Shown: positions 12,585 through 23,457, numbered from the stretch's first letter. The stretch is 64,000 nt of DNA from Neckera pumila (GCA_963969595.1 OZ018417.1:19532501-19596500), one strand, 5' to 3'. Made by a program: numbers and translations. Notes: generated by a model not told the origin, from the letters alone.

Positions 12585-12753
12585 GTGGTGTTCCTGGCTC
12601 GATGCCTTTGTTTTCATTCATTGAGAGTCTCAAATGAATCCCAAATCTATAGTCTGGTCTAACAAACATATCCTTATTTACTGAAGACATGGATGACACG
12701 TGGAGTCCTGAATGGACCCTCTGATTGCATACCCTACCATGCATGCAAGATGA

Positions 12754-12765
12754 CTCGGGCCCGAG
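12754..12765. repeat. perfect 12-bp palindrome CTCGGGCCCGAG
   Basis: A self-complementary member of the same family, 183 bp from the preceding site. The flanks are GA on the left and AGAAC on the right, so the longer arm is partly lost. Confidence 0.85.
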
Positions 12766-13102
12766 AGAACATATCTGCGGTACATGGTTAAGAATAAATT
12801 GCCAAAATTATGACAATATCCAGATCTTCAGAGATTGCTATAGACCATGTTCTAGAATCATAGGCTGGGATTCTGAGCCGTAGGTTGACCTAAATTGTTT
12901 CTGCGTATCAGTTGACCTAATGAGATTGTGTTCCTGCTTTCTGTCTGTGATTATTGGGATGTGATTTTGGGACCATGACAGGTTATATTGGGTCTAGACT
13001 CAATCCAATTTTGTCATATCGTTCTAACAAACTGTAGCAATAATCAAATCAATGGTTCAGTTTCATGTTGGCATTGTCTAATGTGCAATTATTACTTTCA
13101 GG

Positions 13103-16100
13103 TGAACCCCATCGACCCGCAGCTACCTATGGCTTAGGATGCCTTCGACCATCCAGTGCCGTTGTCGCAGGATGCCATCGACCTACAGGTGCCTATGGCG
13201 CCTAACGCTATTATTAATCATGTACTACTAGAGCAGGCGCAGCAAAATCATCCGATTGACATTGCACCAGAAGTTCCTGCATATAGTCCTGGGATAAACA
13301 TCAATGGCTTACTCTAGGACCGACATCTATTCATTGACAATATACATCGAGGGGGATATCTCCCTACCCCCGATTTGGCTTGCTTATCTTTAGGATCAAA
13401 TGAGACAGTTCAGATTCTATCAGGATCATTGTCATCCGAGGATTTTTGCTCATGTGAGCATGACATCGCGGAAGTCACATCCGGATTTGATTCCAAGGAT
13501 GATGTATTAATTTTTTGCTGTGGACACTATCGTATTGTATCAGAGACATGCGATTGTGCAATATGAAGCGTTGTCTATATATATATCGTCTTTGATTGAA
13601 AATGATATTTCTGCCCATGACGGCCTGCCACTATGATCAGCATTCATTAGTACGCCATTTAGAATTCTTGTAATGAATGTAGAAGATCATGTTTCAACTC
13701 TGATTGATTCATACACTAACTTTGAATCATGTAAAACTGCAGAATATAGACAAATCCACTACGTCCATGATTTTGGATCAGGACATGGACAACGGTGGAG
13801 TGATTCATATACCCGGTCTTCCCCAGAGCTACATGGAGGACGACATAAGGAGATCACAGACAATGGACACGATCTCTATGATATCGAGTTTGAGGTTAAC
13901 CACCTCGAACCTGTCTCAAATGCAAATTCCGCTGTGTAGGTTGGTGCCGATGGTTTGTCCTACCCTTTCTTGTGACTTGATATTGCTTGAAAATCAATTC
14001 AGTCGCAGATACAAAGAGGGAGCGTGTGTGTTCTATGTCTCAATTGCAGATGAAGGAGGCCAGACGGCGGTGTTCACGGACTCAGAGAAAGAGGAATGGG
14101 GACCTCTGTGGAATTCAGTGAATGACCAATTCAACATGCAACTCAAGTCGCCCCCTGCATTGAAGCACCTCGTAGACTACAAGTTTTATGTCTGTGATGG
14201 GAATCACAGACGATTGGCTTGGATGAACCATATCATGCGGCTTCACCCTATGGAGAGAGCTTGGCATATTTGCGTGGACTCCATCGTTCTGGATACAAGA
14301 AACCGCATAGGAGCAACCATGCAAGCAATGCACGATATTAACAAGTATGATTTCTATTCTGTCATTGAATTTGAAAATGCATTTTCTTAATGATTGTAAA
14401 TCACATATTATTTATGAATTCTATGTTTCTTATAACATTGTAATCCCAGGCATACAGAGAACTCACATATCAAGACAAACCTCGTGCATACCTTATACCG
14501 AGTGCAGAAGCACAGAGTTATGGAGCTCGAGAAGTTTATGGAGCTCCTCAATCCTAATGAAGTACTCACCTGTAAGCAGAGTACTCAAAGTAAATGGTAC
14601 TCCATGCCTTTAGAGGTCTTCACCTCATTCATATTCAAGGTATAACTGATATTATTTACCTTCTTCTGTTATGATGTTCATCACGACTTGCTTTCTGACC
14701 TTACCATATTTTAATATAATATGTTTTGTGGGCATTGCCAGCAAGAGATTTCCGCTACTACGGATGATGCAGTTTGGAAGTACAAGGAAGATACTCCCAA
14801 TGATGAGGTGACTCCTGAAGGAGTTGCGATGGCAATGAGGATCTCTATCAAGGAGTCCACTGCTAACTATCACCAAAAACTTTCGAAGATTGTTGCGGTA
14901 GCAGATCCAAAGCACGGTCCAAAGTTTGTAAAGGAGGTATGACTCTATCCTTGTGGATGTGCTACTGATTCTTTTTGATTGATGTGTGGTACTTAATATG
15001 GTCAATTGTTGGATTGCAGATTGAGAGACATTGGAGTCTCTTTGCTGTTCCGGAGTTAACTCTTGAAAAGCTCCAGATGATTGCCACGGCAGTGGCCAAC
15101 CGGGTATACAAGGTCAAGTGGCTGAAGTGGATGAATGCCTCTATTCCTACTCGAGAGGCTCAAAAATTTCCACCTCGACTTGTTAATGAAGACAAATTGT
15201 TACTATTCCTCGTGAAGGCGTGTTGGTATGCAGGGGTAAGCTGGTCCATATTTCCCATTAGTATCTCCAGTGTTCTACTATCATCTCTAAGCTCTGGCAA
15301 TCTCATGTCAGCTTCCACTTGATTTGTAACTCTCATATTGTTCTTTGTGCAATTGGAGGAAACCGCCGCGGAGATGTTTGAGAGTATTATTCGCGCTGAC
15401 AATATCCCGATCAACATGGCTGTTTCCACTGATCCACAGACTCTATCCGAATACCTAAAAGATTGGAGATTGAAGCTATGGGATCTGGCGTACACGGGCA
15501 TGTTTAAGGGAGAAGATGCCTACAAGAAGTCGAAGCCCTTTAAAGATTTCAGAGGTGCTATTGGTGCCGTTAAGCGCCTGATCTACAGGTATAGTCTACG
15601 CTTTGTTGTTTACCATATATACGTCTCACTATTTAATTGCTTCAGTTGAATATGATTTCACTCATTGTTATGCATGACCTATCTCCTTCCCGGTCCTCTC
15701 TCGGCCCCGAGACATGTTCTTAAGCCTCCTCTGATGAGAAGCACTGCCTTCACAAATCCTCGTTGTCTATTCCAATGTACACCAGATTAGGATTTTTTGA
15801 CAATTCTTTTGAGGATACACTGTAAATGTTATGCATGGGTACATCTCCTTAAGATGGTGTTTTGGGGCCAAGACATTAGTTCGGTCGGCCTAAGTTGTGA
15901 CGGAGGATTTCTGAATCTGACCAGTTAGATCGTTGCTTGTTTGGAGGGATGACCTCATTGCAGTTCGATACCATATAAGTCACGTTCACTTCGATTTCAT
16001 TTCTTCGGAATCAATGAGTCGCAAAATTGAAATGGTTCTAATATTTTTTTGTTTGTAGATATTTTAAATTGGAGTTGTACGCAAAGAAGGCTATCAAGAA

Positions 16101-18206
16101 GGGAGACTTACCACCGTTTCTCACTACATGGTTGACCCCATCCTCCTCGGATTGCATGTTCTCGACAACTCAGCTACAGAAATGGACCACTCCACATCTT
16201 CGAGCATGCCCCTGGTACTTGGAGTGTAACTTTGGGACTACTCCACCCAAAAAAGAAGCTCTCTTCACATCATTGAAGGAATCCACTGACGTTGAGCTAG
16301 AGTTCGACGAGTTTGCAAACTTAGATCCGGAGGCGCGTGCCAAGGCCATTGCTAGGCGGGAAGCATCTGACAAGAAAAAAGAGGACAAATGGGAGGAAGC
16401 AAAGAAGAAGACCGAAGATACGAAAAACAAGAGGCTTGCCGCGAAGCAGGTGAAGGAGCAAAAGAAGGTAAAGAAGAAAAGCACAAAGCGGAAGGCGGAG
16501 ATTGCGTTTCAGGAATTGGCAGGAAGTGCAGCCGAAATGAAGGACACTTCATTTGGCTTCTCTTTGACTCAGGAGAAATTGGTGCATGGCTTGACACCGA
16601 CTGTTCACAACCTGGCTCCAGTTCCCGATATTGACGAGTGTATCCTGAACTTGTCATTGGATGATCTTCCCAGTAATCAGAAGGCCTTCTCCAATGTTGT
16701 TGCATTCTTAGCCATGGTTTGTGAATAATATCCCAACATTGTTTATATTGTAATGGTCAATTGACATAGATTTTCATGGTCCGAGTTCATTGAACTATTC
16801 TTGTCTTATTCATCTTCACATCTATTTCCCTAAAAATTTCTTATTGTCTCCAGCATTCAGGTGACAAGGACCGCTACTTCAACGGCAAATTGATTGCCAA
16901 GGCCGCGATAGATTTGATTATTGTAGACGTTCCAGAAGGGCTCCACGTCCCTACCGTTTCCGCTCCACCAAATCCCATTCCGAAGTGGAATGAGTACAAG
17001 TCGGACTTCTTGGTGCCCAAATTCGATTTTGTGCAAGAGTACTTGCATGACAGCGGTGGCCTACTCATCATGTACCCATGTCCTTCTCTTCCTCACAGGA
17101 GCCAGATTCTTGGATGCTGCCAGTCCTATGGATTCCGCATACTTGATACATACTTGTGCATGAATCATCTGCATTTGACATCGCCTACGGATCCCTCTAA
17201 GACGGTAAGCGATATTCTGTCATCTTGCATTGTCCTCCTCAAAATTTAATTACAATGACTTGGATTCTAACTATGTGTCCTGTAGACAATGAGGTTCTCC
17301 ATATTGCTTCTGGTGAAGGATTGTGGACCAAAGACCGACAAGGATTTCCCGTTTCAATTCGTTCCCTCGCACTTTGCCGTGGGGGTTACCGTCGGTCGTG
17401 ACGACATCCTTCAGAATTTTACGAACAAGGAAGATGTTAGTATGAATGGCAACATACCATGGCGGGGACCTCGAGAGAAGGCCCGCGAATTCATGCAGAT
17501 GCTTATTGAAGGCTGCTCTGAACCAGGGTCAGTGATTGTGGACTGCACAGCTGCTACAGGTAGTTCTATTTTTATATTTTATTCTACATCCATCCACATG
17601 CACATGGAGCATTGTCTTTCGGTTTGCTAAACCGCTTATTCCTATTTTGATTGATGATAGGTTCAAGCATTCAAGCTTGCCGGGCCACACGTCGCCATGT
17701 CCTTGTATTTGAAGCGGACAAGGCTATCTTTGACGCTGTTATTGCTCCAGGGATGCGCGCCGCTATCATTCCTCAATCTATACCAGGAAGCGTATCTAGT
17801 GCCACGATAGAGCTTGAAGACGAGGACGTACTAGTGCAACATACCATACCGACATCTCGATTCAGTAAGTAAGTTTTTCCTTAAGCTCTTTTTATTTGGC
17901 CCCATTAGAAACAAAACTTGTGCAAATCTGACATGTGTTTCTATGGCTTTGTAGGCATCTCCAAGAAGTGAAGACATCCACATCTTCCTTTTTTTGCCAA
18001 TCCAAGTTTTTTTTCCTACCCCCCCAAAACTCTATCACCTACTCGTATATGCAGAGGAGATTGCTCGTCGTTTTGTTAGAGAGAACCCTTGGCCAGCTTC
18101 TAGGGCCCACTTGGTAGATCCACGTATTCTCAAATTCGTGGATGATTCAGCCATCGAAACAGATTCAGATTTGTCAGAAACTAAGGGTAGCTCTAGCTCA
18201 GCATAG
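13103..18206 (+). pseudogene. ParB-like domain fused to N6/N4 DNA methyltransferase, multi-exon
   Basis: The main part is an orderly chain of phase-consistent exons: about 13,765-14,344; 14,450-14,639; 14,742-14,936; 15,020-15,235; 15,359-15,588; 16,059-16,716; 16,854-17,204; 17,286-17,559; 17,661-17,864; final exon from about 17,955. The first large exon has the ParB/sulfiredoxin-fold signature YKFYVCDGNHRRLAW (about 14,178-14,222). The exon at 16,059 has a Lys/Glu-rich, coiled-coil-like, probably nuclear-targeting stretch. The methyltransferase follows with motif IV-like DLIIVDVPEG (16,911-16,940) before motif I-like VIVDCTAATGSS (split by the intron at 17,560) and FEADKAIFDAV. This order (IV before I) is that of beta-class N6-adenine/N4-cytosine enzymes (PF01555-type). 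Motif IV is DVPE rather than DPPY/SPPY, so activity is doubtful. The upstream segment 13,103-13,566 is in one frame but has two TAG codons, and the last splice join is off by one base near T/C runs. Expression and function are unknown. Confidence 0.75.
15698..15713. repeat. palindrome-family site in intron of ParB-methyltransferase gene
   Basis: CTCTCGG-CC-CCGAGAC, nearly identical in core to the site in the MULE intron at 6,505. A weaker copy (TTTTGGGGCCAAGAC) follows in the same intron at about 15,860-15,874. The sites lie between exons ending at 15,588 and starting at 16,059, an unusually long intron for this gene. Confidence 0.8.
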
Positions 18207-18209
18207 TGT

Positions 18210-18900
18210 ATGTCTCCCTATTTGCTATTTTGGACTCTAGTATTTCTGGTACATCCTCTTGCCATGACTATGTTTTTTTGTTGTATTCAAATTTCAGGTG
18301 TTCTTGCTCTTTTTCTAGACTATGTAGTTTATAAAATTGGGCATGACTTGTAGCATGTTGTATTTTGCACCGTCGTGTCAATATTTTGGAATTAATTCGT
18401 TGACCCTAAACCTCTATTATTGACCCCTGAAGCAGAATTTCTGTTTTGATGTTTCCTTCGGTCTTCCCTAAACCATGTCTCGGTACCGAGACATTGTATC
18501 TAAGGTTCACGTTCCAGAAGTTGTCTCCTCATGGATCGCAGGGGGGTCCCAAATTTCTGGCTGAATCTCCTTGAACCTTCATGACACTAGTATAACTTAT
18601 ACATTTGCTTCATTTCATACAAAATTGCTGTTTCGGAGGAATAACTCACGGAATGCGGCCAAAAGTTACGTGCTATTCCAATAGACAAAAACACAGTAAT
18701 GTATACAAATTGTCGTCTACCCTACATAATTTGGACAAATGCTCACCAAACTCAAGCAAGTGGTGTCCACCTCCACTACCAACAAGTTCCATGGAAGGTT
18801 CTTCTGACAATGTGACCACTGGCAAGACTACTCAAATCATCAGTATGGCTGCTATTAGTATATAATACTATCACCAATTGTAAATCTGCAATTCAACTTC
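18210..18900. other. 3' region of ParB-methyltransferase gene
   Basis: No coding sequence is recognised. It contains the 18-bp palindrome and ordinary AT-rich DNA between two convergently oriented coding units. Confidence 0.45.
18476..18493. repeat. perfect 18-bp palindrome TGTCTCGGTACCGAGACA
   Basis: The longest perfect member of the family. It lies about 270 bp downstream of the ParB-methyltransferase stop codon and is the rightmost copy seen. Confidence 0.92.
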
Positions 18901-18912
18901 ATCGCGCAACGT

Positions 18913-19401
18913 TCATTCAGGCAAATACGGGCTTTCTGTATAAGTGATCTCCCCAAAAAAGATGTCAATGCCAGCGTCAGTGTAGTATCCCCCTTCCTCG
19001 GGCCAAATGTCGTCTTCATAATCTCCCAATGCACGGTGACGGATTGGTCCACCGCTCCACTCCCCCTTTGTCCACCACATTGGCTCCCGCACCCACTCCT
19101 TCAAATCGCCTTTGTAGTTGATGCTTGTGCAATACTCCATGTGGCGGAATTGGTAATTTGTAGCCTTGGTCCAACTCAAGTTCTCACTGTCTCCTTGGCA
19201 TAGAAGAGCCCTCACTTCATCTGATTCAAAAAAAGGGAGCTTCCCATTCCTCCTCTCGACCAGCTCATCCACTTTGGCAAGATATTCATGCAAATCAACC
19301 TTCAACTTTGGAAGGGAAGACATCTCAACAAAACCGGATCCACCAGCAAGTGACTCTGTAAGAATGCAATGAAAAACAAAATGAATCAATGCTAGAAACA
19401 A
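18913..19401 (-). CDS. hypothetical protein, 3' exon
   Basis: A minus-strand frame of about 145 clean codons begins after a plausible acceptor (ATTCTTACAG at about 19,357-19,366) and ends at 18,913. The composition is acidic and aromatic, with LHEYLAKVDELVERRNG near its start, then WWTKGEWSGGPIRHRALG and GDYEDDIWPEEGGYYTDAG. There is no low-complexity sequence and no premature stop. I do not recognise the family. No upstream exon could be identified on the minus strand before the repeat at 19.8 kb, so it may be a 3'-terminal fragment of a captured or additional cargo gene. It lies inside the putative element, convergent with the ParB-methyltransferase gene. Confidence 0.4.
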   Translation of the reverse strand: MFLALIHFVFHCILTESLAGGSGFVEMSSLPKLKVDLHEYLAKVDELVERRNGKLPFFESDEVRALLCQGDSENLSWTKATNYQFRHMEYCTSINYKGDLKEWVREPMWWTKGEWSGGPIRHRALGDYEDDIWPEEGGYYTDAGIDIFFGEITYTESPYLPE

Positions 19402-19404
19402 AAG

Positions 19405-19812
19405 ATAAATGAAAAAGACAGAAATGAGCTTTCCAAATCAAACCATTTCCCTTCATCAGCCTAAAATGAGCAGCATTTACTAGGACCCTAAACCCTAAAC
19501 ACAGAATGAGTAATAAGGTATCCACACCCCTAAACATCAAATCCAAACATCATTAATAAATTCAAATCTTCCCAACACGTGTCATGACATAATTTAATGA
19601 GTACACTTACAATTTCTGGCGTGTAATAACCCTAAACTCACTAATTATCGCGGATTATGGGGACACTTACTGAATAAGTGTAATTATTGTTCATTACATT
19701 GAAAATTAGACCTTGAAGTTAAAAGTATAGCCCTGTAATTTTGCCTTGCTTAGTTTATCCGTATTGTTTATGTAATTCCGTATTTTTCATTTTAAATTAG
19801 ATGAAAAATATG
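19405..19812. other. no gene seen
   Basis: AT-rich DNA between the hypothetical exon and the TTTCATCCA array. It contains one short CCCTAAACCCTAAA stretch (about 19,484), too short to be a telomeric array. Confidence 0.5.
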
Positions 19813-19814
19813 CT

Positions 19815-20110
19815 ATAATTCATCCAAAATTTTCATCCGCTTTCATCCATGTTTTTTCATCTACTTTCATCCATGTTTTTCATCCACTATCATCCATGTT
19901 TTCAAGCAACTTTCATCCATATTTTCCATCTATGTTTTTCATCCACTTCCATCTGTATTTTTCATCCGCTTTCTTCCGTATTTTTCATCTAATTCTTCCA
20001 ATCCATTTCATCTATTTTTTTCCAAACTTTTCCTCCATTTCTTTTTTTATTTGCACCCAATTTCATGAATTTTCTTTTGAATTTCATCCATGTTTGCTTA
20101 AACTTTCATC
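19815..20110 (-). repeat. TTTCATCCA-type minisatellite, right arm
   Basis: Irregular repeats of TTTCATCCATGTTTTTCATC, about 20-25 bp per unit. On the minus strand this reads as GGATGAAA, the same core as the left minisatellite at 4.0-4.2 kb but in inverted orientation relative to the block's interior. A long Phe/Ser/His-rich plus-strand frame across it is a repeat artefact. Confidence 0.8.
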
Positions 20111-20159
20111 CACTTTTCTATTCATTTTTTCAAACTTTTTTATCTTCCTTCCAATATTT

Positions 20160-20335
20160 ATGCTCCAAGCTCACGAATCCCCGCTCCCCGCTCACTGCTC
20201 GCTGCTCCCCGCTCACACCCCAGCATTCCCCGACGGCAGGTTCCCGTCCGCCGCTTCAACAAATGGTGGCCACTGCTCCAATGCCAACTCAGACGGAGGG
20301 CACGCGGACGACCGCTTGAAGGAAGTCATTTCAAA
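20160..20335 (-). repeat. GAGCGGGGAGC + CGGACG blocks, right inverted-repeat arm
   Basis: On the plus strand: GCTCCAAGCTCACGAATC, then CCCGCTCCCCGCTCACTGC, then CCGACGGCAGG and CCCGTCCGCCGC. Its reverse complement aligns to 3,850-3,950, giving the inverted partner of the left block. It is shorter than the left copy, with only a short CGGACG part. Confidence 0.65.
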
Positions 20336-20339
20336 TAAA

Positions 20340-22185
20340 ATTCTAAAAATGTCAAAGTAATCTTTTTTTTCTTAAAAAAATTCACGTAACTTAACTCAAA
20401 ATATTACAGAATTGGGTGAGTATGCTATTCTCATCAATGAGTTGATTAGGTTTATTTCATTCAGGATGTGCATGTTTCAGCCATTATTGTGTATTTAATC
20501 CCGAAAGTCCCAATAGGACCTATATGGGCCAAAATGCAACTTTGGGTAGGTTCCTAATTGTTCAAATCTTATTGTGATTATCTTAAACTTCTTCAAGAGC
20601 TTTCAAAATACACAAGATTATTGGAAATATAATTTTGTGTGTCAATTGTTGCCTAGGACTCCAGGATTTGAAGTTCTAGCACAATAAGTCAAAAATGTAG
20701 GTTGGCGGGTAGTCCAAATAAAAACATAAAAATTTATTGTATTTTTTAATTTTTAATTTTTCCTACAATGTTATGTTTTTATATACATGTAAACTTCTGA
20801 TTCATTCTATTTGAATTGGGGATAAGAAATTTATGGACTAGTTTTAGTTTGGAGCAATTTAAGTAAGTTTTTCAAAAAATTACCTATCGAAGCTACAACT
20901 CAATTTTCAATGTAATTTTAAAATTTTAATTTTTTTTTTTTGAATAGGGTTACATTTTCTTTCTATAACAATCCTCACCATTGGGATTATTATATTTCAA
21001 TTGCATTCCAAAAAAAAAAAAAATTTTGTTTTCTTGTTCAATTTTGAATATACTTGTATTTAACAATTTTCTAAAGAATAAAGACCAATTTTTTCTTTCT
21101 TGATTTTTTTATTAGACTCTAAACTCAATCCATCAACATAGAAAATTTGAAATTCAAAAATTGTAGTGCCCAAAAAATAACACAAATGGAGATTACAGTT
21201 ATCTAAAATTGCAAGACAACAACTCAAAAAAACTTTCTTTTCAACTTTGAATGCTAATATCTTCTAATTGGTACGGTCGAACTTCATGAAATTTTTTCCA
21301 CATCTTCTCAAATAAGTGAAGCAAAAGATCCTATGGTTAGGGTTTTAGGGAGAACTGACAACTCTATTGCCCCAAGGTTTTACCTTCCAGAAAACATTGA
21401 AATTCATTATTTTCCACATTTGATAAAATTTGCAATTTTTGAATTCATATTTGCAATCATAGGCCCCAAATTAGTTACAAAATGTGAAGAAATATAAAAT
21501 TAAAGCGGCACAATATAGGGGGCAGTTTTCACATTTATCTTTTCACGTGCCAATAGAGGGGTCAGTATCCAAAATGGTAGTTTCATATCATTTTGGGCAA
21601 AATAGTTGCTTTAGGACTTCATAGGTTTAAATGTTTTATTGAGGTCAACATAATTATCCCTCCATCAATCCATCTTCTCTTAATTTCATCATGCATATCA
21701 AATTCCAAAAAAAAACCCGATACGTTTGGCTTGAATGTTGTTATATGGTTTTTATGTTAACTTCATTGCATTTATGGACAAACATTGATGATGAATTCTT
21801 CTACTTTGATTGCCTACATATGTACCAATCACATAATTATCATTTATTCAATTCAAATGTACAAAATTATATATTCATCATCCATGCACTATTGCACATT
21901 GATATTGACATGGCAAAAGAATAGAAAGCGGTCCAATGCAATTTTCATTATCAAAAACTCCACGAATTATACATCAATGGTTTGCAATAATAGTGCTAAA
22001 TATACTAATCTACTAATCTACTAATCTACGTATACATTGTGATGTATTGTGTATTTTTTAAACCTCAAAAATAACTCCGTAATACTTACCATCATTTCAT
22101 TACTATGCTTGCCACATTCTATATTACATGGTAGCTAATTACAATCACTGGACCGTATTGTGCGACAGTGCCTACAATAGTCCAA
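20340..22185. other. AT-rich non-coding DNA
   Basis: No gene is supported. Long A and T homopolymer runs (for example near 20,930 and 21,010) and short open frames without recognisable content. I see no tandem repeat or terminal repeats. Confidence 0.55.
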
Positions 22186-22191
22186 CATACT

Positions 22192-23457
22192 TCACTCGAA
22201 ATTTAAATTCATGTCATATCCCTGAGTTGGGGCAGTAGACCCCGACCCATAAACTCTGAGATATGGTCCTCCACCGTAGGTGTCTCCATGTCTGGTTAAT
22301 GCACCTCCTTGCCTATAATTTCCGTAGTAAGGACCTCCAAAAGTTAGAGGGGGAATTGGAAGATTTTGTTTGGACGGTCCTCCAATTGAACCACCGATAT
22401 CATATCTTCTACAATGTCCATACGAACCACCTGGAATACGTCCCAAATCGTACTGGGACCACTCCTTGCTAGAAAGAATATAGTGCATGGTTCCATGGCT
22501 CCCTCCTTCGCTTCGAGAGCCAATTTGAGGGTTGTTATTGTAGTATAAACCATGCCTCCCAGCTTGTGAATCACGTGTACCGCGGTCACTTTCGTATGAC
22601 CCCTGATATCTATGATGTCCATATGAACCACCTGCACTGGATCTAGAATAGTACTGTGAGCCTTCTTGTCTAGAACCACCTGCAGTGGATCCATAATAGT
22701 ATTGTAAGCCCCCTTGGCTAGAACCACCGCAACGGTATGGCCCATGTTCCCCTTGTTGTCGTCCATGGTCTTCCAGACTCCTGTGCGTTGCTTCTTGCAG
22801 TTGCTGCTCATACTCAATGTCATCTTGGCTTTCTACAAGTGTCACGCGCATTGCACCCTCATTATCATTGTCGCCGTCGTCTAAGTATTCATCCTCGGCA
22901 TCCGGCATCACCGTTGCAAGAAATCCAAACTGGCCTCGATTGGACCACTCTGGCATGCAATCGCTTAGTTGAGTCCAACTTGTATAAATAGTTGCTTCAC
23001 TGCAATTCAAATTGGTCACCAATTTCCCATAAATGGTGCGCCAATCTACATCTTTGTGGAGTACAATCTCCGCCCAAACCATGGCCATGTTGGAATAGTT
23101 CATGATATTTGGTTTGGAGTCACGTATATTAGCATTCCGCGTTACTTCATCATATCAATGGATGAAGTGTTTGCTCAAACACAACAATTGTGCGCCTTCC
23201 CAACGAGGAACTTGTACAATGATGCATTCTTTTGGCCAAATTTTGGCGAGGTGCATCATTTTCACGTACTTCTTGCACGTAGTGCAAGACCAAGTTTTTT
23301 TGGATGACGACTTCCATCCACTTTCCGCTACACAAGTTGGGTTGGTCCAATCGTCCCAATTTATGTCTTGGGACTTGGCTTTCTTACTATTTTTTGAGGG
23401 TTTATTGCAAAGCATGGTGACCTGATTTAAATCCTCTTTCTTGATCACCAAGTTCAC
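22192..23457 (-). pseudogene. unrecognised plant protein family, copy A (Gly/Ser/Tyr-rich tail)
   Basis: Two open frames on the minus strand (23457-23155 and 23103-22192) are in the same reading frame and are separated by a single TGA at 23,155-23,157. The N-terminal part contains CTTCKKYVKMMHLAKIWP, then KHFIH, and MAMVWAEIVLHKDVDW. The same order (CKKYVKMYHINKLWP, HFVHW, MVYVELQLARKVDW) occurs in the plus-strand gene at 28.1-29.7 kb, so the two are paralogues. The TGA falls where copy B has Trp (FVHWSNEV), consistent with TGG to TGA. After an acidic segment (DAEDEYLDDGDNDNEGA) the C-terminal 180 residues are low-complexity Gly/Ser/Tyr/His-rich with imperfect repeats. Copy B lacks this tail. 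I recognise no known domain. The family could be a TE accessory protein or an expanded plant family. Confidence 0.55.

Larger units (their letters stand above)
12000..13100. other. 5' region of the ParB-methyltransferase gene
   Basis: No coding exon is evident. Three palindrome-family sites lie here, at 12,147-12,160, 12,571-12,584 and 12,754-12,765. A polypyrimidine stretch and AG at about 13,101 would serve as an acceptor for the first decayed coding segment. The region is therefore probably promoter and 5' leader or intron of the plus-strand gene. Confidence 0.45.
3430..20335. mobile_element. putative giant MULE-type element with ParB-methyltransferase cargo
   Basis: The outer limits are set by two composite blocks in inverted orientation. 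Left (plus strand): a CGGACG-rich segment at 3.48-3.88 kb, a GAGCGGGGAGC-type segment at 3.87-3.95 kb, and a GGATGA minisatellite at 4.02-4.21 kb. Right (minus strand, reading inward from 20.33 kb): the same three blocks in the same order. Inside lie a MULE transposase (minus) and a ParB-methyltransferase gene (plus), transcribed in opposite directions away from a 4-kb central region that contains a 170-bp array. A palindrome family is scattered through introns and intergenic DNA of both genes and was not seen outside. I could not find a sharp terminus or a 9-bp target duplication, so the ends are approximate. Related GC-rich blocks elsewhere in the window mean the flanks could instead be a common dispersed repeat. 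The element call is an inference. Confidence 0.45.

Noticed and set aside
19478..19498. Telomere-like CCCTAAACCCTAAA words (also near 49,100 and 25,080)
   Set aside because: Only one or two units each; too short to be interstitial telomere arrays and common by chance in plant DNA.
19896..20360. 154-codon Phe/Ser/His-rich plus-strand frame
   Set aside because: It spans the TTTCATCCA minisatellite and the GC-rich block; its content is repeat-derived.
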